A stretch of DNA of 64,000 nt from Bacillus sp. UNC438CL73TsuS30 (GCF_000482325.1 NZ_KI535295.1:170836-234835); one strand, 5' to 3'. Positions 8,185 through 15,207 are shown, counted from the first letter of the stretch. Program-made: numbers and translations. Notes: generated by a model not told the origin, from the letters alone.

Positions 8185-8868
8185 ATGGAGGAGAAGGTTA
8201 TAACTTGTTTTCATTGTGGAAATAAAACCTCAATGAAGGAAGTTGCTAGACATAGGATTGTTGATAAAGATGAAATATGGAATTATCCTAATGATCCATT
8301 TGGTCCAGAATATATTGTTGAATTCGGGAAGACATGGTATCTCTTTCTTTGTCCAGTTTGCGTGGAAGTAACCTTGGACAAGCATTCGTGGTGCAGTGAG
8401 GAAACCGAACCAGGTGGGAATCCCATAGTAAATGAAGAGATTCTTTATCCGGCCACTTCACTAAATGTGCATTATATGCCTAAAGGAGTAAAAGATGCGT
8501 TTGATGCTGCCTTGAAAGTAAGGAACCTTGATGGGGCTATTTGTGTTCTAGCTTTAAGAAGAGCGCTTGAAAAAATGTGTAAGCACAAGGGAGCAGTTGG
8601 AAGAGATTTATTTGCCAAGCTGAAAGATTTACAAGAGAAGAAAATCCTTCCTGAAATAATAAATGATATCTCTTATATTTTAAGGAAAGAGGGAAACTCA
8701 GCTGCACATGCTGATGATATTGAATTCGACCAGGAAACTGTTAATTTAATGATTGAATTCACTAGGACAATTCTTGATTTTGTGTATACTCTTCCTGAAA
8801 AAATAAAAAAAGCTCAGGAAAGAATCAAGAGTCATGAAAAAGAGCCTAAAGTGGAGCAAAAGGCATAA
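8185..8868 (+). CDS. DUF4145 domain protein with zinc-ribbon-like N-terminus
   Basis: 227 residues. The N-terminus has two Cys pairs, CFHC (9-12) and CPVC (about 56-59), that could bind zinc. The C-terminal half matches the DUF4145 pattern: ALKVRNLDGAICVLALRRALEKMC, and RKEGNSAAHADDIEF, which is an RX5H HEPN-like signature. DUF4145 occurs alone or fused to restriction and other defence enzymes; the molecular role is unknown. It has its own weak ribosome site (aaaggaatg) and a terminator downstream, so it is a single-gene cassette inside the element. It is intact, unlike several neighbours. Confidence 0.75.
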   Translation: MEEKVITCFHCGNKTSMKEVARHRIVDKDEIWNYPNDPFGPEYIVEFGKTWYLFLCPVCVEVTLDKHSWCSEETEPGGNPIVNEEILYPATSLNVHYMPKGVKDAFDAALKVRNLDGAICVLALRRALEKMCKHKGAVGRDLFAKLKDLQEKKILPEIINDISYILRKEGNSAAHADDIEFDQETVNLMIEFTRTILDFVYTLPEKIKKAQERIKSHEKEPKVEQKA

Positions 8869-8901
8869 AATTTGTCGTACGTATGCCACCTATAAGTGAA
8901 G

Positions 8902-8955
8902 AAGGCGATACTGGCAATGGCTCTTAGCTGTTAGGCGGTATCGTCTTTCTATTTT
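8902..8955 (+). terminator. Terminator after the DUF4145 gene
   Basis: A long stem of aaggcgatac with gtatcgtctt closes over an inner agctn4agct-like hairpin, and is followed by tctattttt-like sequence. Confidence 0.6.
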
Positions 8956-9159
8956 CGCTGGACTTCGCATAGCGATAACCGGCTATTTTGCTATTTACTT
9001 AGAGTAAGTGCCCTACAAAGGGTAATGCTGTCCCCAATAAACAGCATGAATTTATTACTCCACTCCTGGGTATGTTAGATTGCCTTTCTTCTGAACATAG
9101 CTCATAACCGAGTCTTTTGGGTAGCAGTGATCCCAGCTGTGTAAGGGTTGGATCGGGAC

Positions 9160-9276
9160 GGTTTGCCATCTACCGCAGTAAAGATGGCTGATATATAAAA
9201 GCAGCTGATGCCGCTGCAGAGGAACTGTGCTAAGGGGCAGGGCTGATAACCCTGACAGGCCTTCGGCTGTTTTTAT
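9160..9276 (+). ncRNA. Candidate structured RNA with its own terminator
   Basis: The 8956-9358 stretch has no credible gene. From 9165 four hairpins follow one another: gccatct/agatggc (9165-9171 with 9182-9188), gcagc/gctgc (9201-9205 with 9213-9217), caggg/ccctg (9238-9242 with 9250-9254), and a terminator-like aca-gcc-ttc-ggc-tgt stem (9255-9270) ending in four T residues. The order suggests a short transcript on the plus strand. No known RNA family was recognised and no promoter was pinned down. Confidence 0.4.
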
Positions 9277-9358
9277 ATGTTTGTCAAAATTTGACGAACG
9301 ATAGTGTTTGTCCATATAGTTCCTTTTGCTCATAATTAGGGCGAAAGGAGGTGGAAAT

Positions 9359-9556
9359 ATGTCTGGAATATCTAAAACGGATAAAGAACTCGCAACGGAA
9401 TTAACCATTGCTGTTATTAAAGCAAAAGCAGACATTATTAGTTCGATAGATGCTAATATGGTCAAAGATAACAAAGTTAAAGAATGGTTGAACGATTCTC
9501 AAATCACTCAAACATTTAATAAGATTTACGCAACCATTACTGAAAAAACATATTAA
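9359..9556 (+). CDS. Small conserved phage/ICE-type protein
   Basis: 65 residues from the ATG that follows gaaaggaggtgg: MSGISKTDKELATELTIAVI and on to ITEKTY. An earlier in-frame start has no ribosome site. Soluble, helical, no membrane segment. Function unknown. It is followed directly by a terminator. Confidence 0.6.
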   Translation: MSGISKTDKELATELTIAVIKAKADIISSIDANMVKDNKVKEWLNDSQITQTFNKIYATITEKTY

Positions 9557-9566
9557 TTAAATTCAG

Positions 9567-9592
9567 GCATCCTTTAGAGGGTGCTTTTTATT
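9567..9592 (+). terminator. Terminator after the 65-residue gene
   Basis: gcatcc (9567-9572) pairs with gggtgc (9579-9584), followed by tttttatttt. Confidence 0.8.
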
Positions 9593-9595
9593 TTG

Positions 9596-9770
9596 GGGGT
9601 GCCTCTGGATATTGGGGAGGTCAAGTGCATGAAGAGGCTGGCGAGAGATGCACAATTTTATGTTTGGCTGCCTTGTTTTAGGGGAGGAGCTCCTGAGTAT
9701 AAGGGGGAGACAAGTGCACGAAGGGACCGGTTAAAGGTGTACAAATATGTTGGTGAGCTAAGTTTAGCTT
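9596..9770 (+). repeat. Tandem pair of diverged structured units (about 89 bp)
   Basis: Two neighbouring copies share the frame caagtgca...gaag...tgcacaa...tatgtt-tgg. Each unit can form two hairpins whose stems differ between copies while staying paired. The first is cctc/gagg in copy 1 and ctcc/ggag in copy 2. The second is gtgcat/atgcac in copy 1 (9625-9656 area) and gtgcac/gtgtac in copy 2 (9714-9745 area). This points to conserved RNA structure. Overlapping ORFs here have no ribosome site. Confidence 0.45.
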
Positions 9771-9801
9771 TAAATGAGTACTGTACCTAACAGCCAGTAT
9801 A

Positions 9802-9857
9802 GTTTGTTCTTCTGTGGGTCCAAACTTGGACCCTATCCCGGGAACAGAGGAACAAAC
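9802..9857 (+). other. Two-tier perfect hairpin
   Basis: gtttgttcttctgt (9802-9815) pairs with acagaggaacaaac (9844-9857) over 14 positions with one G-T pair. Inside, gggtcca (9816-9822) pairs with tggaccc (9827-9833), and the palindrome tcccggga follows. There is no T-run, so it is not a simple terminator. It may be part of an RNA leader or an operator-like cruciform. Confidence 0.55.
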
Positions 9858-9902
9858 GAAAACCCATAAGGTGATTTGTGGTTGAGCCTTATAAATAAAA
9901 CG

Positions 9903-9973
9903 CTGGCAGTGCACCACAACGCACAAGCCAACCATCTCGACCAAGTGAAGGGTTAGGAGGTCCGGCTTTTTTA
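9903..9973 (+). promoter_or_regulatory. Possible terminator/antiterminator pair
   Basis: aagcc (9925-9929) can pair with ggctt (9964-9968), with an inner aacc/ggtt stem, and a run of six T follows: a terminator. The same gcc can instead pair with ggc (9905-9907) over an inner gtgc/gcac stem, which would break the terminator. Mutually exclusive folds of this kind are typical of attenuators. No ligand family was recognised. Confidence 0.35.
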
Positions 9974-10123
9974 TGTATTTACGTATTAGGCGTTCATCAT
10001 ATTGGGAACAAAGAGCTGTCTTTATTTTGCCCGCTACCGCTTGTCAACAGCTACAAAGGATTTCCGATCATATCCTAGCCACAATCTCCCGAAGGATGTC
10101 GTTTAATGCGTAGATACGATTAT

Positions 10124-10192
10124 GGCTCTTTAGTGTAATTGGTCACAAATGAAGAAATTCATGAGGATGAGGTTCAACCCCTCGAAGAGTCT
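10124..10192 (+). tRNA. tRNA-like element without a normal anticodon loop (pseudo-tRNA)
   Basis: The strand folds as a cloverleaf. Acceptor stem ggctctt/aagagtc pairs 7 of 7 (one G-T). The D-arm has a 3-bp stem gtg/cac and a loop with GG. The variable loop is 5 nt (gagga). The T-arm stem tgagg/cctcg pairs 5 of 5 around the canonical loop ttcaacc, with the conserved G53-C61 pair. The anticodon arm is a perfect 5-bp stem atgaa/ttcat, but its loop is gaaa, four bases, with no U33 and no anticodon. No CCA is encoded. It cannot decode in the usual way. It is either a decayed phage tRNA or a tRNA mimic. It ends just before the ribosome site of the next gene. Confidence 0.55.
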
Positions 10193-10210
10193 TTAAAAAG
10201 GAGTATTCCA

Positions 10211-11017
10211 ATGAAAGGGTGGCTTGAAATCTCCATCAAGAATGGCATTAATCCAAGCACTTTTAGTAGCAGAGTCAACCAATACGGTTGGAGTCCTGAA
10301 AAAGCCGCGACTGAACCCGTAAGAAGACGTCCGGATAGAAAATGGCAGGAGATAGCGCAATCTAATGGTATTAGCCATAGAGTTTATGTACACCGAGTAG
10401 ATAATCTTTTTTGGAGTCCAGAGGAAGCAGCTACTACTCCTCCAATGACAAAGGTAGAGGTCAGTAAATTAGGGAATCAGATGAAGGCTGAAATAAAAGA
10501 GCTCATGGATGAGAGAATCTTTAATGACGAGGAAAACATGTTTAAGTTAACTCCTCAGCATATAGCGATAGCTGCGAATAACAAAATTAAAGAACGTACT
10601 GTCCGTGCAAGGGTTTATTATCATGGCTGGACCGTCCAAGATGCCATTAGTGTCCCGACAAAAGGTTCAGCCTTTAAAAGGCCAGAAGGATATTTTGATT
10701 ACCTTAATCTAGCTAAACAAAATGGCATTAAAGAGTCTACGTTTGGATACAGAGTAAGATACGGTTGGTCTCTGATAGATGCAGCTCCTCGAAAACCATC
10801 GTTATCCAATCCCACTAGACCGGAATTGAAATGGACCAAGCTGGCATTAAAAAACGGTATACATCGGGAAACCTATTGTAGTCGCATTAAATTAGGATGG
10901 AGTCCTGAAGACGCTGCAACAACACCTCCATTGAAAAAGGGGGAATATTTGAATGAACAGAATCGCGAAAAAGAAAAAATGGCATTTAAGAAATTTAGAA
11001 AAGTTAAAAAAGGGTGA
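10211..11017 (+). CDS. Protein of five HTH-like 'GWSpedAat.pP' repeats
   Basis: 268 residues from the ATG preceded by aaaaaggag at good spacing. The longer frame from 10139 runs through the tRNA-like element and has no ribosome site. Five repeats of about 35-45 residues share W..lA..NGI...tf..RV..GWSpedAat.pP: near residues 4-36, 46-80, 120-155, 165-195 and 210-245. Similar modules accompany homing endonucleases and phage proteins and are thought to bind DNA. There is no nuclease motif, and the C-terminus is very basic (KKFRKVKKG). Likely a nucleic-acid-binding protein of the element. Function unproven. Confidence 0.6.
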   Translation: MKGWLEISIKNGINPSTFSSRVNQYGWSPEKAATEPVRRRPDRKWQEIAQSNGISHRVYVHRVDNLFWSPEEAATTPPMTKVEVSKLGNQMKAEIKELMDERIFNDEENMFKLTPQHIAIAANNKIKERTVRARVYYHGWTVQDAISVPTKGSAFKRPEGYFDYLNLAKQNGIKESTFGYRVRYGWSLIDAAPRKPSLSNPTRPELKWTKLALKNGIHRETYCSRIKLGWSPEDAATTPPLKKGEYLNEQNREKEKMAFKKFRKVKKG

Positions 11018-11022
11018 GGGCT

Positions 11023-11812
11023 TTGGTTAATGAAACCCAAGCACTAAGCGAACACAAGAAAAATGAATTGGCCCTAAAATATCAAAAGGTAGTTTTTTTT
11101 TGCAAACAAGTATAGGTTTTTGGATGGGCATATCTAGGTTTAGCAAAGGTAATAGTTTACCTTGAGGAAAATCCTGATATCAAATTTTGAAAAAATTGTA
11201 TTTTCTAAAATTAAGAAAGAAATATTTGCCGAATACTCAAAAAACAGGAAATATAATTCAGAAACAAGCTTACAGCATACCTTTTCGGCCGGACAAGATA
11301 CTGAAACAACCCTTGAACATTTTATTGAGGATCCAAACACTATTTCTTTAGATGAACAGGATATCAGACAGATTATTGAAGAAGCTTTATTTGAAGAGTC
11401 AGAGACTTTTAAGAAAATAAACTTTGAGTATTTGTTGACGAATAAAGAACCTAAAGAAATTGCTGCGGAATATAAGGTTACAGATCTAGTGTTTAAAAAG
11501 ATACGTCAAAGAGGGAAAGCCTTAATTAAAAGGTATTTGGTTAACAACTACTTCATTTTAGAGTATGTGTCGTGTCCAGATAATGAATTGAAAAAGGAGA
11601 AAAAGATTTTCAACCATCGGGAAATTCTTTCTGATTAGTTTGGAAAGGTTAAATTCATTTTAAAGTATTTTCCTTTTCTTGATACAAATGATGTTGCCTC
11701 CATAATGGGGACCAGTTCGTATGCTATCGACCAGCTTTTAAACTATCCCACATCATCTTATTTGAGCTGCAGTTTGGATAAATCAATTGAGACTAAAGTT
11801 ATTGCTTATTGA
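11023..11812 (+). pseudogene. Decayed phage-type sigma factor
   Basis: A TTG start (ttggttaatg) after a weak ribosome site opens a frame LVNETQALSEHKKNELALKY. A T-run near 11095 then shifts the frame into ANKYRFLDGHI, which looks like sigma region 2. Stops TAG, TAG, TAA and TAG follow. The frame resumes (EKIVFSKIKKEIFAEYSKNR) through a region-4-like HTH (NKEPKEIAAEYKVTDLVFKK) to a TAG at 11636-11638. It then continues in the same frame (FGKVKFILKYFPFLDTNDVA) to a TGA at 11810. At least one frameshift and five stops show long decay. Translation from the TTG at 11162 would give 158 residues, probably non-functional. Confidence 0.65.
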
Positions 11813-11883
11813 AAGGAGAAATACCCTGAGTGTATACCAGGGCCAGTGACAGTTACCATGAGCACGATACTATGATCAAATTA

Positions 11884-11910
11884 ACATCTGAAGTTTAGGT
11901 GTTTTTTATT
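11884..11910 (+). terminator. Terminator-like hairpin
   Basis: aacatct pairs imperfectly with aggtgtt, followed by tttttattttg. It lies between the sigma pseudogene and the 57-residue gene. Confidence 0.5.
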
Positions 11911-11930
11911 TTGCCTAAGAAGGTGATGCT

Positions 11931-12104
11931 ATGAGGATTGCTGATCGTTTATCAGATGAGCAGAAAAGACAATTGGAAAAGATTAAATCACCAAGTAATA
12001 AGGACAACAAGAGGAAACAAGAGAAAGTAGACTGGAATGAAATCATGGGAGTAAATAGAGACCGGTTTTATAGAGGGCGCGGAGGCGCCTTTAAAAGCAA
12101 ATAA
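11931..12104 (+). CDS. Small phage/ICE-type basic protein (57 residues)
   Basis: Reads MRIADRLSDEQKRQLEKIKS, then a lysine-rich linker, DWNEIMGVNRDRFYRGRGG and AFKSK. The ribosome site aagaaggtg lies before the ATG. Such short proteins ending in 'W.e.Mg..R....r..Ga' are common next to replication or transfer genes in Bacillus elements (recalled, not searched). Function unknown. Confidence 0.6.
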   Translation: MRIADRLSDEQKRQLEKIKSPSNKDNKRKQEKVDWNEIMGVNRDRFYRGRGGAFKSK

Positions 12105-12133
12105 AAGACTACCGCAAAAATTCCGGTAGCCTT
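12105..12133. terminator. Convergent bidirectional terminator
   Basis: ctaccg (12109-12114) pairs with cggtag (12124-12129). T-rich flanks on the minus strand serve the DUF1883 gene. Confidence 0.7.
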
Positions 12134-12140
12134 GATGAGA

Positions 12141-12380
12141 TTAGTAGAAACGATATTCATATTGACCGCCCCCATGGACAATGAGATACCATCTACCAGC
12201 TCCATGGACTGAAATGTTTACAGGTGTCTTAGTATAATGTCCACCATAATACTTGAAGCTCTGACCAGAGGTGTATTTTCTGTAATTGTTACTGTCTACA
12301 AGAAATACATCTGCTGCATGTCGTAAGTGAACTTCCACTGATAAACTGTCATTTGTGTCCGAGTATGGAATTTGAGCCAT
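12141..12380 (-). CDS. DUF1883-like small protein
   Basis: 79 residues. The pattern LSVEVHLRHAADVFLVDSNN, a short YxxG segment, VNISVHGAGRWYLIVHGGG and a short tail matches the all-beta DUF1883 fold, where a hydrophobic strand with W.lvvd.gg closes the domain. In other bacteria DUF1883 is found alone or fused to TIR or toxin-like domains, so a sensor or defence role is possible but unproven. Its orientation is opposite to its neighbours, and it has its own ribosome site (gaggtgatt) and terminator. Confidence 0.6.
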   Translation of the reverse strand: MAQIPYSDTNDSLSVEVHLRHAADVFLVDSNNYRKYTSGQSFKYYGGHYTKTPVNISVHGAGRWYLIVHGGGQYEYRFY

Positions 12381-12518
12381 AAGTAATCACCTCTTCATAG
12401 GAAAATATTATCATTTTTGGAAGAATATAAGGGATTTTGTATTAGAATTCTGGTGAAGACTTGGAAAGTACCAATAGGATTGGAGATTATATACTTTAAT
12501 ATAAGGAGTTGTTGTGAC

Positions 12519-12917
12519 ATGGCTGAGAAGCGCGAGTCAAACATTGTTATTGAGGATTTGAGAACTGGAAAGACATATGATGTTTATCACCCAGCTGATG
12601 GTGGCTTTGTAGTTTCCGATAATAAAGAAACTGTAAAAGAAATGGGTAATAAAGCTTTTTTCTCAGCAGTAACATCAAAGCAGTTTATTCCGGCGGATTG
12701 TTATAGGTTTGTCGTTAAGAAAGATATGTCTTCTCTTTCAGTAAAGATAGATGTCGATGTATCCGATGAATTAAAAGGATTGAAGGCAGTAACCAGAGAA
12801 GCTAAGAAAGCTACTGCTGCATTGAAGGAATTAGAGGAACAGCAATGTAAGTCTCGTAACATTACTTTAAATTTGGATAATAAAAGACTTACTCAGATAT
12901 TGTTATCACTAATATAA
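12519..12917 (+). CDS. Element-encoded protein of unknown function
   Basis: 132 residues from the ATG after ataaggag; the upstream in-frame extension lacks a ribosome site. The N-terminal half is beta-rich (SNIVIEDLRTGKTYDVYHP). The C-terminal half is an alanine/lysine-rich helix, KGLKAVTREAKKATAALKEL, that could form a coiled coil. The last residues overlap the open frame of the FtsK remnant, which hints that the original end has been altered. No known domain recognised. Confidence 0.5.
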   Translation: MAEKRESNIVIEDLRTGKTYDVYHPADGGFVVSDNKETVKEMGNKAFFSAVTSKQFIPADCYRFVVKKDMSSLSVKIDVDVSDELKGLKAVTREAKKATAALKELEEQQCKSRNITLNLDNKRLTQILLSLI

Positions 12918-13561
12918 AAGGTCTCAAAGAAAAGAAACTAGGTAAGCAGAAGGAAATAGAGCTATCTTATGATGGGATTCTAAAGGTTAGAGTTTTCAAT
13001 GAACCATTACCAACAAAGATTGATTGGTGTGAGGGTTTATTGAAAAAGAATACTTGGTCAATAGCAATTGGTACCGACCGTACAGAAACCTTCTATCATG
13101 ATTTCGATAAAAGGAAACATCTTATCATTGCTGGAGCAACAGGTTTCGGAAAATCCGTAATTATGAAAATCATAATTACTTCTTTAATACTCTCTAAACC
13201 TAATGATGTATTATTTTCTCTAATTGATTTAAAAGGAGGACCGGCTTTTGCACGGTTTAAAAATTGCAAACAGGTGGTCAATTTTGGAGTTGATAACAAA
13301 GACGCTTTGAAAATCCTAATTGATGTCCAGAAGAAAATGAATCAAGATTATAAGAAAATTGTCGACGTGGGTTTTGAGGATGTAACAGAAGCAGGAATAA
13401 ATGAAAGACATTTTCTTGTGACCGACGAGGCAGCGGACCTAGCCGACGACAATACGAGCATGGAGATATTGACCGATATTGTAAGAAAAGGAAGAGGGGC
13501 CGGTTACTACGTAATCTATGCAACCCAGTATCCTTCTGCGTTGGAGCTATGGAATGGATGA
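12884..13561 (+). pseudogene. FtsK/SpoIIIE-type DNA translocase, truncated at both ends
   Basis: The open frame begins after a stop with no start codon or ribosome site. It encodes a motor core: FYHDFDKRKHLIIAGATGFG with Walker A GATGFGKS, the LIDLKGGPAFARF strand, and Walker B HFLVTDEAADL with RKGRGAGYYVIYATQYP. The family core continues about 80 residues further; here it ends abruptly (SALELWNG, stop) by running into the start of the next gene, as if a deletion joined the two. The parent was probably an ICE/phage coupling or partition ATPase. An ATG at 13040 could give a 173-residue fragment. Confidence 0.65.
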
Positions 13562-13794
13562 GCGAGCAAACCTTATCAGCTCTCGCTCATGCGCTAGATC
13601 CATTAGTTGATATTATGGTTGCCCTGAGTTTTCCAATTGCTTCTGTTATCATTGTAGGATCTTGTTTCTATTTTATGTTTAATCAATCAGAAAAAGGTTG
13701 GGAGACCATTATGAAGGCGGGTTTAGGTCATGTATTAATCCAGGTATCCCCTCTTATCTTGAATGTACTTAAACAGGTAGGAAATGCGGTTTAA
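13558..13794 (+). CDS. Small two-helix membrane protein
   Basis: About 78 residues (81 if the ATG at 13549 is used). Two hydrophobic segments, MVALSFPIASVIIVGSCFYF and VLIQVSPLILNVLKQVG, are separated by a charged turn (NQSEKGWETIMKAG). The size and topology recall pilin-like VirB2/TrbC subunits or small ICE membrane proteins, but no specific family is recognised. Its ribosome site region has been fused to the truncated FtsK frame. Confidence 0.5.
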   Translation: MSEQTLSALAHALDPLVDIMVALSFPIASVIIVGSCFYFMFNQSEKGWETIMKAGLGHVLIQVSPLILNVLKQVGNAV

Positions 13795-13830
13795 GGTGGG
13801 GTTTACAATATATTTTGAGGAGGAAAAAGG

Positions 13831-13965
13831 ATGGGAATTCAAATTAAAATTGATAATGTGAAGTATGCCTTGTGTAAGGATTGTGGAATCCACAGAAAGC
13901 CAGCTGCATTCTTAGTCAAAAGTAAGAAAAGAAAATCCTGCAGCTGCTGCAGAGGGAAGAAATAA
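13831..13965 (+). CDS. 44-residue zinc-ribbon-like protein
   Basis: Strong ribosome site (gaggaggaaaaagg). Reads MGIQIKIDNVKYALCKDCGI, then a basic stretch and CSCCRGKK. The CKDC and CSCC pairs could bind one zinc ion. Probably a small nucleic-acid-binding accessory protein. Followed by its own terminator. Confidence 0.5.
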   Translation: MGIQIKIDNVKYALCKDCGIHRKPAAFLVKSKKRKSCSCCRGKK

Positions 13966-14008
13966 GACTAATCACGTTTAGCGTCCAGAGAGGACGTTAG
14001 TCTTTTGT
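13964..14008 (+). terminator. Terminator after the zinc-ribbon peptide
   Basis: agactaa pairs with ttagtct around an inner gtcc/ggac hairpin, followed by tttgttt. Confidence 0.75.
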
Positions 14009-14164
14009 TTAAGAATTTATGGTATTTGTGACTTTTCTATTTCATTACCAGGGCCGTTTAGTTGAACAAAGAATATTAAAATGGTTCTAAATAGACTGTT
14101 TGGTTAGGTAAAATATTACATATAATTTTTGTTAACTCGGGAATGCGAGGAGGAGGTATTATTC

Positions 14165-14671
14165 ATGTTAAAGGCTTGTTGGAGTAATTTACTAAATATT
14201 CTAAAATATAAACTGAACGTCCTTGTTGAATGTTGGAAAGAAGGTTTATATCTACAAGGAATTATTCATGATTGGTCAAAGTTTTCTCCAACAGAGTTTT
14301 TCCCTTATGCGAAGAAATTTTTTTACATCGGACAAAAAAGTGCTAATGATGAATTGAAATGGAAGTATGCCTGGTCTCACCATCAACATAAAAATAAGCA
14401 TCATTGGGAATATTAAGTTGTTGATCCGAAAAACAAAATAGCCTTGCCCATGCCAAGAAAATATCTCATCGAAATGGTTTGTGATAGGCTGTCGTTTTCA
14501 AGGAAATGGGGAAGGAAGTTTAAACCATCAGGGCTGGACCTAACTGATAAGATTATCTTACATCCTGATACAAAAAAAGAACTAGAGATGATCATGAAGA
14601 GGAAAAGAGAAGCTGATTCCAAAACAACGATTTCATTGTCAACAGAGAAAAAAGACAATTCATTCGATTAA
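14165..14671 (+). pseudogene. DUF5662-like protein interrupted by a stop
   Basis: The ATG at 14165 follows gaggaggtatt. The first part carries the family signature: HIDWSK-like (IIHDWSKFSPTEFFPYAKKF) and AWSHHQHKNKHHWEY. A TAA at 14414-14416 stands where the family usually has Trp (HHWEYW). The same frame then continues VVDPKNKIALPMPRKYLIEM through FSRKWGRKFKPSG to a TAA at 14669. Function of DUF5662 is unknown; its His/Asp pattern hints at a metal-dependent enzyme. Confidence 0.7.
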
Positions 14672-14819
14672 CAGGTACATTTTTTCAATAAATGAAGATA
14701 AGTTTTTCTTCTTCAGTTAACGGTTGCAAGAGTTGAAGATCTGGCTGCCGATTTGCCATTGTTGCAGGAACAAGGATGATGTGTTGCTATTGACAGAGAT
14801 TGAATACATCATAAAAAAC

Positions 14820-14851
14820 AGCTCATAGATGATTCTATGAGCATTTTTTTG
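14820..14851. terminator. Bidirectional terminator
   Basis: gctcatagat pairs with attctatgagc-type sequence, with seven T on the plus side and an A-run on the other. It serves the minus-strand gene at 14860 and blocks readthrough from the left. Confidence 0.8.
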
Positions 14852-14859
14852 GGTAATTA

Positions 14860-15207
14860 TTAATACCAATTATCTTCTTCGTCCTGGTCTAATAATTCTG
14901 CATAACCAGGTTGCTTATGTACCTCTTTCTCCAAAATCCATGTTAAGAATTGGTTGACAGTCTCAATATTGGGTGTTTCATCGTTATCAAATACGGGCAT
15001 TTCTACCTTTAACATGGCGCCAATTGCATCCAGCAGAACAAGATAGCTTTTTTGAGAAGCTTCCATATCTTCTTCTTGTGCAAATTTGAAATCTAATGTT
15101 TCAATTAGTGCTTTAATTGCTTTTACTTGAAGAACTAAACCGTTAAAAACTTCGCTTTCACCGTCAATAATAATTTCCATATCATCAGCATAAATTTTCA
15201 GTGACAT
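14860..15207 (-). CDS. Acidic protein of unknown function
   Basis: 115 residues, starting MSLKIYADDMEIIIDGESEV and ending in a run of Asp and Glu (LLDQDEEDNWY). Mostly helical and strongly acidic, with no membrane segment or known motif. The ribosome site aaggggg lies before the ATG. It is divergent from the right-end operon, with a 340-bp AT-rich spacer holding a perfect dyad. It could be an immunity or regulatory partner, but nothing shows it. Confidence 0.55.
   Translation of the reverse strand: MSLKIYADDMEIIIDGESEVFNGLVLQVKAIKALIETLDFKFAQEEDMEASQKSYLVLLDAIGAMLKVEMPVFDNDETPNIETVNQFLTWILEKEVHKQPGYAELLDQDEEDNWY

Noticed and set aside
9055..9474. 139-codon minus-strand open frame
   Set aside because: No ribosome site, overlaps the plus-strand gene at 9359 and the structured hairpins, and has no coherent domain pattern.
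9581..9790. 69-codon plus-strand open frame
   Set aside because: Starts inside a terminator, lacks a ribosome site and lies over the covarying hairpins, which explain the sequence better.
10139..10210. Upstream extension of the repeat-protein gene from a TTG
   Set aside because: The stretch is the tRNA-like element, has no ribosome site, and a good aaaggag plus ATG follows at 10211.
11830..11905. 22-codon frame starting with GTG after aaggag
   Set aside because: Spacing is poor and no conservation pattern can be judged at this length.
12417..12518. In-frame upstream extension of the 132-residue gene, with a KTWKVPIG segment recalling FtsK-type proteins
   Set aside because: No ribosome site, too short to assign; at most a remnant.
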